Below, in pieces: positions 21,741 to 33,560 of a stretch of DNA of 64,000 nucleotides; the stretch's first letter is position 1, and each line of letters opens with the position of its first letter. Under the pieces are notes generated by a model. The model worked only from the letters and a program-made list of their open reading frames with translations. It did no database searches and was not told where the DNA came from. Made by a program: the position numbers and the translations under genes. Location: positions 3,179,501 through 3,243,500 of the forward strand of contig BSBM01000261.1 of NCBI GenBank assembly GCA_027924585.1. The letters are read 5' to 3'. This DNA is from Larix kaempferi. Lineage: Eukaryota > Streptophyta > Pinopsida > Pinales > Pinaceae.

Positions 21741-23008
21741 AACGTTGTAGCTGCATAGCTAGTTGCTTTGGGCAATTTCACAATCAAGATAAGTATTTTC
21801 TATTTGTATTAAACTCTGCAATGTTTTTAATTATTGACTGTTTTGATTATGTTGATGAATGCATGTGAAATGTGTGTGGATATAGATTTTACTTCCACTG
21901 TATTTATTTGATTATGCATCTGCACACATATGCATTTTACTTGTTTTATGAATTGTCAATGGGAGGGGACGTGACAGAAAGCATCCCCTTTGTTGTTGAC
22001 ATCTTGATGAGCATGATTGCTTCTCGCTTCCTATGGTCATATGCCTCTTGTTCCATGACTACTGGGTTGGCTATACTTGTAAGTTCGTATTTCCAATTGG
22101 TTTTCTCACAACTTTCTCAGTTACCATCCCCAATAGGTCCCTGTAGTTGAAAATGGTGATCATTCATTGTTTACATGTGTTGAAATTATGCCCATTAAAT
22201 TTCTGATCGGGCTGCAGCATAAAATTCAGGAGTGGGATCATCTTCACCATTAATGAAATAATTACCAAGCACCAAAATAAACTTTAAACTTCATGAATAA
22301 AATACCTTTGACTCCAGAATTTTGCTCCCACTCAAACTATGTCATGCTGCTACAAAAATTGTAATCTTCTTGTAAATCAGAAAATAAAAATCTGTTACTC
22401 CATATCTGGGCGACTGCAAAGTCCTGTGCTTCGCCTCAGATTCAGTCCCTGTTAAAAGCTGTCTCGATATTTGTGCACTCTTACAGGTTGTTACCTTAGT
22501 TTTTATTACTGTTACAGGCTGTTACCTTGATTTCTGTGCACTACTACAGGCTGACGCAATTTTTGTGTACTGTTACATGCCATAACCTCGATTTCTATGA
22601 AAGAAATGCCTCTATTTCTGTGCACAATTTCCTTAATTTTTGTTCCCAAAATTCTATTTTTTGGCTTTTTTGAGGGGTGTTCCAACTTCCACATGCTTCA
22701 GGTTGCGTGAATGTCCCCTGCAGCTATCTTCTGTTGTTTCGAGACTGTTTCGTATTGCTCTATATGGTTCTTTACTATTCTGTATGGACTGTCTGGGGAT
22801 CCATGTGCATTGTTCCACATGTATGCGCTGACATATTTGTCATTTATATGCAATTTTAGACCTGTTATAGGTATATATCTCGGCTGCATGCCTCTTGTGC
22901 CAAAATTTTGTCTGTAACAAGTCTATTTCAGAGTTTTGTTCTCTATTACTGGAAGTTCCACCTCAGTGTTAGAAACATGTTTTAGAATTTTGGGAACATT
23001 TCCTTGTT

Positions 23009-23112
23009 GCACCGAGAGTAGCAAGGTGCTCTACAGCCCACTATGGTAGAGATGATGTTTGCACCGAGAGTAGCGAGGTGCTCTACAGCTCACTATGGTA
23101 GAGATGATGTCA
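23009..23112. repeat. 52-bp tandem duplication
   Basis: The phrase starting 'gcaccgagagtag' occurs at 23009 and 23061, each followed by 'gaggtgctctacagc' or a close variant and 'actatggtagagatgatgt'. Two copies with about two differences. Confidence 0.9.
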
Positions 23113-23659
23113 CATTCCTAACATGCTACCAAAAAAAATAATAATTAAAATTCATGTTGGCTCATAAAATAAAAAAAATAAAACCAAATAAAAAGTAGGC
23201 TTGTAGAATAAAAAATTAAAACCAAATAAAAAGTTATTAAAAAATATCCATGTTGGCTTATAAAATAAAATAAAAAATAAAAAGCATAGAAAAAAAATTA
23301 AACATGGATCTATCAAGCAATAACATCTCAAGAAATTGGATCCCTCTTGGTGCTTGATAGATCCAGGTGTAAGATGGATCTATGCTGGTATGAAACACAG
23401 TTCAAACATTTTATTGGCATTTAAGATTTTTGAAACACTATATTTGCTGTTTCAGCATGTGTTTCCACTATTTTTGTCGGCTTATTGGTCTTTTCTTAGA
23501 AATTAAGCTATAAATAGAGGGCTTGGGACTCTTTAAATTACAAGTCTTTTTTGGCTTTATTTCCAAATTTGAAATTCATGAACAATGTCTTGAAGTTATA
23601 TGTCTCTCGGTTTATTTTTAACACACACACACACACAAACAAACATCTATGTTACATAG

Positions 23660-23938
23660 CCTAGAGGGGTTAGATCCATTGGTGAAGAATGGGGAGTTTT
23701 TAAATAGTGAACCAGGTTCAATTGTTGTGAGGGATTTTCCGGCTCCTTTAGGTTACCATGGGGGCACCTGCAGGTAGTGGTCGAACATGTGAGGCAGCAT
23801 AGCACTACCCATGCACACATAAATGGATCGAAGGCCACCCATGCCCCTCAAGGCCAACTGATTTGATATCTCAAAAGGGTTGGATCCATTGGTGAGGAAT
23901 GAGGAGCTTTTCACTAGCAACCTTGTTTCAATTCTTGT
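23660..23938 (+). repeat. tRNA-SINE-like heads, two copies 211 bp apart
   Basis: Two related segments start at 23668 and 23879 with 'ggttRgatccattggtga'. Each is followed about 40 bp later by a B-box-like phrase ('aggttcaattg', 'tgtttcaattc'). This is the arrangement of a tRNA-derived Pol III promoter, though the A box is weak. The second copy is cut off by the truncated LTR of element C at about 23937. It could also be an unrelated repeated unit. Confidence 0.4.
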
Positions 23939-24083
23939 GACGAATCTATTACTGAAGAAGTTGTAGGGTTTTCTACTTTATGGTTTCCTCGAAGAAAATT
24001 CTTGTGTTCCTGTGTATTGTTGTGCTTGTCTATCTTTCAGATTAAAGATCTAACATAATTGAATTAAAGTGCAAACACTAACA
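23937..24083 (+). repeat. Truncated 5' LTR of Copia C
   Basis: The last ~147 bp of an LTR ending ...CACTAACA, matching 35556-35702 of the 3' LTR with a few substitutions. The upstream three quarters of the LTR are missing, so C has no promoter on this side. Confidence 0.9.
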
Positions 24084-24095
24084 TGGTATTAGAGC
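24084..24095 (+). other. Primer-binding site of Copia C
   Basis: TGGTATTAGAGC directly after the LTR fragment. It differs by one base from the initiator-Met tRNA complement. Confidence 0.9.
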
Positions 24096-24518
24096 CACTC
24101 TGAAAGAAGGCACTGTGCAATGACGGAAAGCTAGGGTTTCCAAATCCAAGGTCTTCTCTCCACAGATCATCCAGAAAAGAGGGCTAGGCTAACTCGCCTC
24201 AAGGAGGCACATTTTTTGGTGGTAGCAGAATTCAATTTGGAGAATTTTCATTTTTGGCCCTATCACTGCTGCCAGGGGAAACTAGGGCATCAAATTTTTG
24301 GAGCTTCCATTCACCAATCCGGGAAAAGTAGTACATTGGACAACTCGCCTTGAGGAGGCACATCTTTCTATCCAAGTAGAAGTTCAAGATTCCAAGTTTG
24401 AAAAATTAGGGTTTCTCTATCAAACCCTAGGTCAGCCAGTTCCAAAACCAGGTTGGGCATCTCAAACTGGTAAGATCTAATTCCTTGCTATTTCCATTTG
24501 AGGTTCTCATATCAAAAT

Positions 24519-25728
24519 TTCAAATCACACCAAGCTTGAGGATAAGCTTGAAGGAGCTGATAACTTTTGGGCATGGAAGTATAGAATTTCTCTCATTCTA
24601 GAAGAGAATGACTTGGAAAAATGTGTGAATGAGGAGGTTCCAGAACCAGAGGGAGATGAGGACAAAGTAATCCACAAGAAGAACATGACCAAGGCCAAAA
24701 GAATCATTGCTGACTCCATCAAGGACCATCTCATCCCTCATGTTTCATCTTTGAAGACCCCTAAGAAGATGTTCGATGTTTTGACAAAGTTATATGAAGG
24801 GAAGAACGTCAACCGGAAGATGACTCTGAGGAACCAACTCAAGAATGTAAAGATTCAACACTCAGAAAGCATTCAATCTTACTTCACAAGAGCCTCTCAG
24901 ATCAAGGAACAACTTGAGGCAATTGAAGATAATGTTGAAGAAGGAGAGATTGTGATGACTACTTTGAATGGTCTCCCAAGATCACGGTACTCATTCATTC
25001 AAGGAATATGTGCCAAAAAGAAACTAATCAAGTTTAGCAAATTATGGGAAGAACGCACCCAGGAAGAAGCTTGATGTTCGATGTTTTGACAAAGTTATAT
25101 GAAGGGAAGAACATCAATCGGAAGATGACTCTGAGGAACCAACTCAAGAATGTAAAGATTCAACACTCAGAAACCATTCAATCTTACTTCACAAGAGCCT
25201 CTCAGATCAAGGAACAACTTTAGGCAATTGAAGATAATGTTGAAGAAGGAGAGATTGCGATGACCACTTTGAATGGTCTCCCAAGATCACAAGACTCATT
25301 CATTCAAGGAATATGTGCCAGAAAGAAACTAATCAAGTTTAGCAGATTATGGGAAGAACGCACCCAAGAAGAAGCTTGATTAGTAGCAAGAGAAGAAAAG
25401 ATGGGAGCTAATGATGACCAAGCCCTATCTGCTCATACTAAGAAGGATCAAAACAAGAGAGAGGATCACCATCACAAGAAGTAAAAAAGATCCCATAGGA
25501 ATCATGGATTTAGAAGAGACCTCTCTAGTATTAGGTGCTTCACATGTGATGAGAAAGGACATTATTCAAGAAATTGTTCCATAAACCAAGGATCCTTCAG
25601 GAGAATTAACAAGAAGAGGCATCATGCTCACACCGTTGAAGATGATGAACCAGTAAGGAAGAAAACCAAAGAAAGGGATGATTCTTCAAGTGATGAAGAA
25701 TATGTTTTAATCTCAACCCTTACAGGTA
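24519..25728 (+). pseudogene. Copia C gag with 305-bp tandem duplication and CCHC knuckle
   Basis: The gag frame is open from about 24519 (HTKLEDKLEGADNF) to a TGA at 25072-25074 and matches the gag of A throughout (LKTPKKMFDVL, LRNQLKNVKIQ, IQSYFTRASQI). The ATG used in A is lost here. A direct duplication repeats 24768-25072 as 25073-25377. Its length (305) is not a multiple of three, and the junction creates the stop. Beyond the second copy the frame resumes and the knuckle CFTCDEKGHYSRNC is complete near 25535-25576. Gag text ends abruptly near 25728, just before the protease site seen in A. Confidence 0.9.
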
Positions 25729-28700
25729 CCTGTTATCACACAAGCTCTAGATGCCACTAAAGGTATCCCATCCGAGACGGTAGAGGAGGGACAACTAAGT
25801 TGGTGACATTTCAAACATCAAGTCCACCACTCAGATGAGTGGTTGTTACATCGGACAAGGCGCTTGTCGCTTTAGACGAGGCATAGGGCCAAGTCAAGGG
25901 GGAGACCCTATTCAACCAACTATGGTTGAGACTCAAAATCAGACACCTACAACCCCAAGATAAACAATACAAAGACAAGGAAGAAGTGCCTGTAGTGTCC
26001 TAAGACCCTTCCAACCAATGAACTTAAATTTTGGATGAGGTTAGAGCATTCAATTGATTTATTCCAGATCTGATATGTGCATAAAAGATAGTAAATTTGA
26101 AGGAATAGATGGCTGGAAATTGATTCAAGGACCAAAATTATGCTAGAAGTAGAGAATAGATTTTTGCCTATGGGGGAAATGACTCAAAATAATTAGGCAT
26201 GTACAGCAGAAATAAAATCAGCGATTAGGAAGCACTTCTAGCACATGAAAACTTGGTTTTAGATGATAAGTAAGCAAACAAAACAATAACCAAGCCTACT
26301 CACAACCTCAAAATCGAAGGACACACAGAAAATGACCAAAACTGCCCAAGAAGGGGGTAAATGGAGTCAAAAAATTATGGGGGTTTGGATTCGAGGTTTT
26401 CTAAGCAAAACAAAAGTGGGTTTAAAACAGAAATAAAATCCTACGGTTAAAATAGAAGATGTGAGAATTTGAGGTTTTATATTTGTGACATTTTTACTTC
26501 TAGTAGAGAAACTTACTTGGTAGTGAAAATTGAGTGTACCTTGGATGAAGACTATCCCACAAAGATCAAGTGCCAAACTTGGAAGAGCTCTCCCTTTGAT
26601 TTTCTGCTGCCGGAATGCCCAAGTGTGCCCTCCTTCACCTGCCACAAAGAGAGTAAAATCAGAATTTGTAGCAAATGCAGAAATGAAACACCAAGAATAT
26701 GAGACAAATGATGAAGGAGAAGAATAACAAAATGCAAATTCACTCCCTATTGTTAAAATTCCAGAGAGGAAGCAAAAATGGAGTTTTCCTCCAAGTGGTG
26801 CGCCCCTCTCTAGATTGTCTCCAACTTTGTAAATCGAACCAGCAAATAAATGATATGGAAATCACTTGACAAGTTTAGCAATGCATTAGGAAGATAGATA
26901 TCAGTCACCACAAGAACATTCAAACCATAAACTACCAAAAATCTCTCAAAAGAATTTTCTCTCTATTCAAGTTCAAGTGCCAAGAGTGCCAAGAAGAGTT
27001 ACAAATGAGTGAGTTCTCTCTTAAATAGAGAAACTCCATACACAATCCCTAGCCAAAGAGATCAATGGTTGAGATTAGATCTCTTGATAAATGATAAGAG
27101 ATCAATGGCTGAAGTTGATCCATCAACATAATAAATTTTTCCATAGTTACAAGAGGGGGGTGATTTTGCCCAAGTTCACCCAAGTGAAAGAGGGGGACAC
27201 AAATGCTAGTCTAAACAAGTGTTGGGGACACCCCCTAGGCCCCTTACAAGGAGTTCCATCACAAAATTTTACAAAAATGCCAAAGTCTACATAGTGAAAA
27301 ACGCCCACTTTGGCTCAAATTCGCCCCCTAGAGAGAGCTGGGCCCTATGGGGGTCCCACACCAATAGGATAAAGTCCAAATATAATCCAAAATGCTAAAT
27401 ACATACCCCTTTACCTTTACTCACCCATACATTAGCCACTTCAATGTCTAACTTAGCCAAATTTTGATTTTTCCCTTTAATTTTTGCTAGTTCACATGGC
27501 TGAAGGTGAAAATTGCAATTTTGGGCCACTTCCTTTGCCTGGATTCACGAACCGTCTACTCCATTGAGATCATAGACCCCAAATCCACTATAATGGTCAC
27601 TTGAATAACCATAATCCATCATATGTGCACATTTTGCCCAAATCCAAGCATTTTGAATTAAAATAGGGCCCTGCTGGCCATTAATAAATTAAAATCTCAC
27701 CGATGACTTCATATTTTTGCAATTTGATGCTTGGGGGCTTGTATGGGACCCCAATAGATGTCAAATAACCAAAATTGAAACTTTGGTTCCAACTCTGCTA
27801 GGGACCCATTTTTGGTTTGGTCAAACAGGGTTGACTAAGCCAAAACTGGTCAAAACATGGTATTGGCTGAATTGTGTGCTCCTGCTTGCAACATAGGATG
27901 CCATGGCTTCCTTATTTATGTTAGTACATCAATTATAAACATCCAGTGATAAATGCAAGGTGATCATAATTAACAAATTTTCAAAAATAGGCCTAAGGCA
28001 AGGTGGGCCCACCACCTCTCATGAATTCTCCACAGTTATGCACATTTATAGATTTGGTCATCCAGCTAGCTATGGGTGAGGTGGACAGTAAGGCTTGAAG
28101 ACAATGGGAAGTGACAGAGACCATGACTGTGTGACCCTTTGGATAAGCATGGGAAGCAAGGAGACCACAATGACATAAGTACACCAGAGAAACACTAGGG
28201 AAGGGAGGTGCCTCACAAATGGGTCAAGTGATTAGGAAACCACTACTAGCCTTTAGCATACACCTTGTAGCTCACATCCAAACCCACATTAGGCTCCGTG
28301 AGGATCTTTGCTAGAGCCACCGTAACTGGGTGTACAACTAACCGTAATTTGAGACTCTAGTGGACACTTAGAATTAGCTGTCCCTTACTCCATCTCACCT
28401 TCCAGTCCTTCTTTGGGACTCGGTGAGGAATTTAATCATTACATTCTCTTTCATTCATGTGGCCAAGCGGTCATTTTGATATAGCATGTGCTCCTCATCT
28501 GCCTAGCCTTTTACATTTACATTTCACTTTAGCCTTTTTGGCTTGATTTGACACTTCATTTAGCCTTTTTGGCTTTATTTGCATTTCTCATCAGGTAGGA
28601 CAATGGTACTCATAATGCATGTAATGGTGGCAAGTGTGCATGGTTCAAGGACAAGTGGGGAACACTCGGTGAGTCTACATAATCCTATACTGCATCACAA

Positions 28701-29062
28701 CATTGGGGGCAACCGACAAGGAGTGAATCCCAGGTTTGAAGGTGCAAATCACACACTACAGAGCCGAGGCACAAGTAAACATGGAGTCATAATGTACTCA
28801 GAGGACAAAGGGGGGGGAGGTCCTCAAGGTCACCTATCTTGGTCTTAATTAGGGAAAGGAACCAATCACGGATGGGTCGAATGAGTGGAGGATAGTGACA
28901 AGTGGGACCAAAGCTATCTATCATGGGTCAAATGGCCAAATCTATACCATGGAGGGGGGGAGGAAGAACCAATGTGCATAAACGAGAGCCTCCACTGAAA
29001 GTGGTGGACTGCCCTTGCCAAGGGCCACAGATAAGTCTCCAATCAAACAAATATATCACCAA
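25729..29062. other. Unassigned repeat DNA inside Copia C
   Basis: No coding domain was recognised. Part of this stretch (about 28200-28960) is loosely similar in reverse complement to 36440-37140: for example 'gggggcaaccgac', 'cagagccgaggcacaa' and 'gtgcctcacaaatgg' all have counterparts on the other strand. This points to two diverged copies of one non-coding repeat in opposite orientation. The sequence from 25729 breaks the gag-pol of C. Confidence 0.5.
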
Positions 29063-29079
29063 GTAAGCCACCATATGTT
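29063..29079. repeat. 17-bp target-site duplication of the retrocopy (left)
   Basis: GTAAGCCACCATATGTT, repeated without a mismatch at 30313-30329. A duplication of this length next to a T run is typical of L1-type target-primed reverse transcription. Confidence 0.93.
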
Positions 29080-30312
29080 TTTTTTGTAAGTAAGTATAGT
29101 TCCTTATATTACTTGCATCCAAATAAACAGAAGTTGACAGGGCCTTCTCATAGCAGAGAAAACAGACCTGGGACAAAAAACTAAAATTTTAAAGAGCCCT
29201 CTCAACAAAGAGAAAACATGCCCGAAATTAAGACTTAGGACAGCCGTTACGAGTTTTGAAAACAACTAACAGTTTGACCCGAAAACAAAATATACCGGAA
29301 CTGAGACTGTAAAACAAACTAGGAGTTTAGAAGGACAGAGTCCTAGGCTTAGACTAACAGTTCTGACCAGTCGTGCCCACACGGGAGCCGGCGAGTTCGA
29401 TACCCAGTGTTTCAACAATTTGCTTCTGGTTCTGTATGATTATGTGAGGAGGACCATCTCATCCTGCTGAAGGAGTATTTATGCTTGTGCTTCTCCACGG
29501 TTTGCCAAAGCTTTTCCAAGAACAACCTTTTGCCACCAGTGATAATCCAATGTTTTTTGGTACAGAGTAGTGCAGCCCCTGGTATTCCCGGGGTCCGGTA
29601 CTAAGGCCTCGAATTCGTTCCTAATATCGGTGTCAGACAGACATCCTCTGGTCACTTGCGCATCATCCTCAGCCTCCTGAATTTTTGCTTGAGCCTTTGG
29701 TAGAATTTCTTGCTTGAACCTACAGGCTTTTCCCACGACGCCCCTCATGAACTTGACCGGCGGTCCAGGCGAGGGTCCAGTCGGCTTTGATTTACGTCGG
29801 ATGTAAGGTCGTTGCTCAGGCGGCATCATAGCAGGAACTAAGTTCCGACTTCCCCAAGTTGTTCGCGTGCTGTTGCGGGTGAGACTCCAAGCAGCTTTCA
29901 AGCTTCGCATACAGCTTTTGTCACCAAATAAACCGAGTTTTCATCTCCTCCTGCTGCGATTAACATCACCTTTGTAGGGTTCCTTTGCCATAATGGCACT
30001 TACTCGGCCTGGAGCGGGAGTATAGGTACAGGAATGCATGCACGCGGGAGTCATCCGGAAACGTAAAGCCCAGACCAGGGAATGATGAAGACCAACAACC
30101 CGGATAGAAGGATGAAGCGGACCAGACAGATCACAACAAATCATGCTAACCGCCTTAAGGAGCCGCGAACGCGTGGGCAGACTGGGTGGATGCATGTGGA
30201 GCACGGATGGGCACGTGCCTCACCGCTTGTCTGGCGGTGGTGTTTGTCTGTCCTGTCTCGGAGTTGGTCGTATTCCTCGTGGGATGGCCCACATTCGTCA
30301 CTCGTAGTGGGG
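29080..30312 (-). mobile_element. Polyadenylated retrocopy-like insert (possible processed pseudogene)
   Basis: A 1233-bp insert flanked by a perfect 17-bp direct duplication. It starts on plus with a T run (an A tail on the minus strand). Its base composition is visibly more GC-rich than its surroundings, especially 29500-30300. Read on the minus strand it has a GC-rich 5' part, a possible coding frame (29991-29479, one stop) and an AT-richer 3' part of about 390 bp before the A tail. These are the hallmarks of a reverse-transcribed mRNA. No LINE or SINE domain is seen in it. A 5'-truncated unknown retroposon is the alternative. Confidence 0.75.
29479..29991 (-). pseudogene. Unknown protein frame in retrocopy, one internal stop
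   Basis: The frame begins at an ATG in a plant-like start context (ATTATGGC, MAKEPYKGDV) and has one TGA (29941-29943) after 16 codons. It then runs open for about 153 codons to a TAA at 29479-29481. The product would be basic in its first third (IRRKSKPTGPSPGPP, VKFMRGVVGKACRFKQEI), more acidic in the middle (EAEDDAQV, NEFEAL), and end with LDYHWWQKVVLGKAL. No membrane segment is evident. The frame is also open upstream to about 30204. I do not recognise the family. If the insert is a processed pseudogene, a functional parent with introns should exist elsewhere. Confidence 0.55.
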
Positions 30313-30329
30313 GTAAGCCACCATATGTT
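30313..30329. repeat. 17-bp target-site duplication of the retrocopy (right)
   Basis: GTAAGCCACCATATGTT, identical to 29063-29079. Confidence 0.93.
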
Positions 30330-31459
30330 AAGTCAAAGTACTAATATAAATAAACAAGCCTGAAAGCATACCTATGAGCATAAATAATAAACTGTATACC
30401 TGCCATACCATATACCTGTTGCTGATTGATGGATCTGAAGACTGAACTTTGACAACTGAGGTTATAAGAAGTGGCCAACCAGCTATGATCTCTGTTGCTT
30501 TCATCAAGTTATGGCTAAGCTATCCATCTCAGTGGGGTCATGCAAGGGCAAGTAGGACAAAGGGGGTCTGGAGTGCTGCTCAGTGATGCTCGGGACAATA
30601 AAAAAAATTAGTGCCCCCTCTGATCACAGTTGTGGATCATCTCAACTCATACTGCTCTGGCTCAAAAATATGCAAAATGCCTCTGACAATAACTCTGTAT
30701 CATGGTAGCCCCAGCTAACATGGATGTGATAACATCTGGTTCCAGCTGGGACAAGCGCTCTAAGGGAGAGAGTGCTTGAGAACCTCAGAATCTTTGGTCC
30801 ATAGCACCCCTCTCATCATCATCAAAGCTCATGCACGTACTCACTATCTGCATCATCATCACATATGTACCTATTCTTGCACATGTGCAGACGCTATACC
30901 ATCCTCTGCAGACCGATCGTCAGGGCATACAATATATATATATATATATATATATATAGAGGAGTAAAATAGCAAAATGACAATGTTGAATTAATGAAAT
31001 GATGGAATCAACATCTAATCTAACAACTAAAAAATGACAGCATTGTAAATTTTATTATGTCGATAAAACAAAGTGCTAAAGGGCGAAAAGGTGAAAGTCA
31101 CACTAACAAACAAAAGAAAACCACGCCAAAAGGTAGATAAGACAAAAGGAGACAACGAGTTGTCAAGTAGCAGAAAACAATCAGGGTAAAAGACAACTAG
31201 TTGTTGCTCTCAAGAGCTTATTTGCCGCAAAACTGGGGCCCACGGGCCGCGTGATCAAGGAAAATCCCCCCGAGTGGACTCGGGAACATATCCTCGCAAA
31301 TGATGAACACTCACAGGAACATAGAAAAAGTGCCCATCCTTAGTAGATAAATAGTACATGTGTCAATCACAAAACTCCACTCTGAAAGGACCAACCAAAA
31401 GACCCCTATGGTGACTAGTCATGTGATGATATACGTGGTTCTGCAAGACAACCTGATCA
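30330..31459. other. Unassigned sequence with a short (TA)n
   Basis: A dinucleotide run of about 14 TA units lies at 30929-30957. No gene is supported. The right part (31160-31460) may be the tail of the minus-strand Gypsy unit, but no RT or integrase signature could be read. Confidence 0.5.
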
Positions 31460-31969
31460 CTAGTGGTATATTTCCGCCTGTTGACTGACGGGGGGGTTCA
31501 CTCCTATGTCTCGAAAAATTGAAACGTCAGCATTCCCTCTATCGTCAGGATGGTGGTTCCTACGGTTGACATGAGTATCAAATCGGGCAGGACCTCCATC
31601 TATCGGAACAACGACCCTACCAATCAACACCTCTCGGGTCATCTCTCTCGCTGGGACAGGGCTCACCCAGGGACCAAGGGACTCGGGATGAATGATATCT
31701 CCCTGGATCTGGCCAATGGTACAGAAATCCCTAATTCGGGTAGTCGGGCTCCTAACGCCTAGGTCTATGGAAGGTGGAGAATGAGTGTAGGTATTGGATC
31801 CCTCTCCTGATTGGATAGGAACCTCGAAAGGCAGAAGGAAGCTTGAAAATCCGGTCGGATGAGGAGATGGGGGTGGCGTGTGCGCAGGTGTAGGCTCAAA
31901 GTCATTTGTAATGTCGATCGGAAGGGAGAACTCCTGAAAAATATTCTGATTGTTGTGCAGGGTCTCCAT
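31460..31969 (-). pseudogene. Open frame downstream of Gypsy protease, unknown
   Basis: A 169-codon frame on the minus strand, in line with the gag-protease fragment to its right. It is proline-rich at the start (PTPAHTPPPSPHPTG) and has no motif I recognise. It lies where RT would be expected in an autonomous Gypsy element but shows no RT boxes, so it may be element-specific sequence of a non-autonomous unit. Confidence 0.4.
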
Positions 31970-32218
31970 TTCAGAAAGGTCTTGGGCAGGGGACTCCTCC
32001 CACCAGTACCATGGGGGTGTAAGCCTCTAGCCTGTCATGCTAGGTTGTCATCTATTGAGGCTAAAATCTCACTGACCGTCCTGAAACTCCTCTACTCTTG
32101 GTGCAGGATGCCTCTCTCCTCTAGGTCATCCAAAGGGTGAGGGGTGTCATCAACCCGAGTCCTCGATGGGTGATCTATCTCTCTTGGAAGGGAAAACTCC
32201 GGGTTGGTCAAGTCAGGC

Positions 32219-32980
32219 TCAGGTCGCTGGACAACCTCGACATCGACATCCATCTCTATGGTAGGGCGAGTATGGTTTAATGATAGCTGCTTCAGTCCAT
32301 CCGGAGAATCTGAAAAAGTGAGGGTGTCCTACAGAGGTGCCCTCATCTACCTCTTTGTGGTCATGTTCCTCAGGAGGCGGGTTCAACTCACTCATAGTAT
32401 CCTCCTGTATAAGCTGGCGCATGCACTCTTCATCAGAATCATCGTCATCTAAAGAGTTCAAGCTCGGGCTAGTGAGCCACTTGTTGAGTTGCCGCCTGGT
32501 TTTGGCCCGTTTTACAATGTCTTCTTGATCACTACCAAAGGCCATGAAAATCCCCTCCGGGTTCAACTCACCCTCTCCAAAGGTCTCCCCAACGCCATTC
32601 TCGACACTCTCAACATGTCCCTCATAAAAGGGCTCTCTGTAAACCCTCACCAGCACTCTGTTGGAGTTAGGGATGGAGGCATATGATAAGTCCATCTGTA
32701 GGTGTCCTCCTAACCCTGCAACCCATTTCCTGGATAACAACATCCCGTACACAGGGGGAAGATCTATGACTACAACATCCATAAGTGTGGAAATATCTGG
32801 GTAGACAAAAAGATCAGCCTTCAGGTTCATGATCAAGCCATAGGCCTGAACTTGCCTGGAATCAATCCCACACACATTCCCGTAAGGGTGTATCACTTCA
32901 AGACCAAGGGCCTTCATGATGCATAAGGGCATGACGTTCATGGAGGCTCCGGAGTCAAGCATACAGTTGTGGAGCAACAT
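32219..32980 (-). pseudogene. Ty3/Gypsy retropepsin fragment
   Basis: A 253-codon frame on the minus strand starts MLLHNCMLDSGASMNVMP, the aspartic protease site of plant Gypsy elements. It continues with the conserved second half (MDVVVIDLPPVYGMLLSRKW, then GGHLQMDLSYASIP). After about residue 110 it becomes an acidic, low-complexity tail (LNSLDDDDSDEE, NPPPEEHDHKE). The protease processes the gag-pol protein. A homologous but shorter frame is on the plus strand at 62609-62865. RT does not follow, so this fragment is isolated from a working pol. Confidence 0.85.
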
Positions 32981-33142
32981 ATCTTGGATGTGGAGTGTAA
33001 GGTAAAAGGGCTGGTGTTCCCCATTCTTCCTCTTATATATTGTTGTCTAGAGGTTGATTGGGGGATCCTCCACATCCCTCTCTGTCTCACAAGTGACAAC
33101 GGGGGCCTCATGGGAACTCACAGATACACTACGCAGATCTCG

Positions 33143-33560
33143 CTACACAGGAATACTATCTAGGAACTCTGGGATTTGGTTGTGGACTGAAGGGAGCTTC
33201 ATGAGCTTCGATACAGGGACACTCTGCATGATCTTAGCAAACTCTCTCTCTAAGTCAATGCCACTACCGAAAACCTCACTCGAAGTGGATGGTCCAACCC
33301 CAGGGTTTGCCTGAGTGCTCTCATATCTCTCCATGAAAGGAGTTGGTCTCTGTTCATCCTTATGTTGCCGGTAAATTCTCGTTCTTAATGGTGCGTCCGA
33401 CATAGGTTGAATTGGTAAGCAAGATGGGCTACCCTCATACACTGCCTCCTCCTCTTCCTCATCATCAATGAGGATCCTCCCAAATTCGAGGTCAAAGGAC
33501 AAATCACCTACAAAGTTTATCTTGTCGACACGGCCCTCAGACTCTAATAAATGACACTCA
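33143..33560 (-). pseudogene. Ty3/Gypsy gag C-terminal fragment
   Basis: An open minus-strand frame with FDLEFGRILIDDEEEEEAVYEG, and a downstream part rich in Ser, Pro and Arg, lies directly before the protease frame at 32980. The position and composition fit the C-terminal part of a plant Gypsy gag. The frame continues upstream to about 33560, where it is cut by the junction with Copia C (about 33590). The capsid core is missing. Confidence 0.6.

Larger units (their letters stand above)
20417..23660. other. Unassigned repeat DNA
   Basis: The stretch begins with TGTAATATCCCGATTTTGACC, which looks like an LTR beginning, but no partner or coding domain was found. It contains a 216-bp tandem duplication (21309-21740), short tandem units at 22483-22600 (period 29-32 bp), a 52-bp duplication at 23009-23112, an A-rich block at 23130-23300 and a short (AC)n at 23621-23636. 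No gene is supported. Confidence 0.5.

Noticed and set aside
26367-26743. Short open frames around 26.4-26.7 kb
   Set aside because: Mutually overlapping on both strands, no domain, repeat context. Not supported as genes.
29370-29400. tRNA B-box-like phrase 'gagttcgataccc' on plus
   Set aside because: No A box at the right distance and no cloverleaf. It falls in the 3' UTR-like part of the retrocopy on the opposite strand.
30929-30957. (TA)n run as a possible regulatory element
   Set aside because: Simple dinucleotide slippage with no gene near it.
32219-32980. Possible host aspartic protease
   Set aside because: DSGAS with the MDVVVIDLPP...GGHLQMDLSYA continuation is the plant Gypsy protease pattern, and a homologous fragment follows a Gypsy gag at 62.6 kb.
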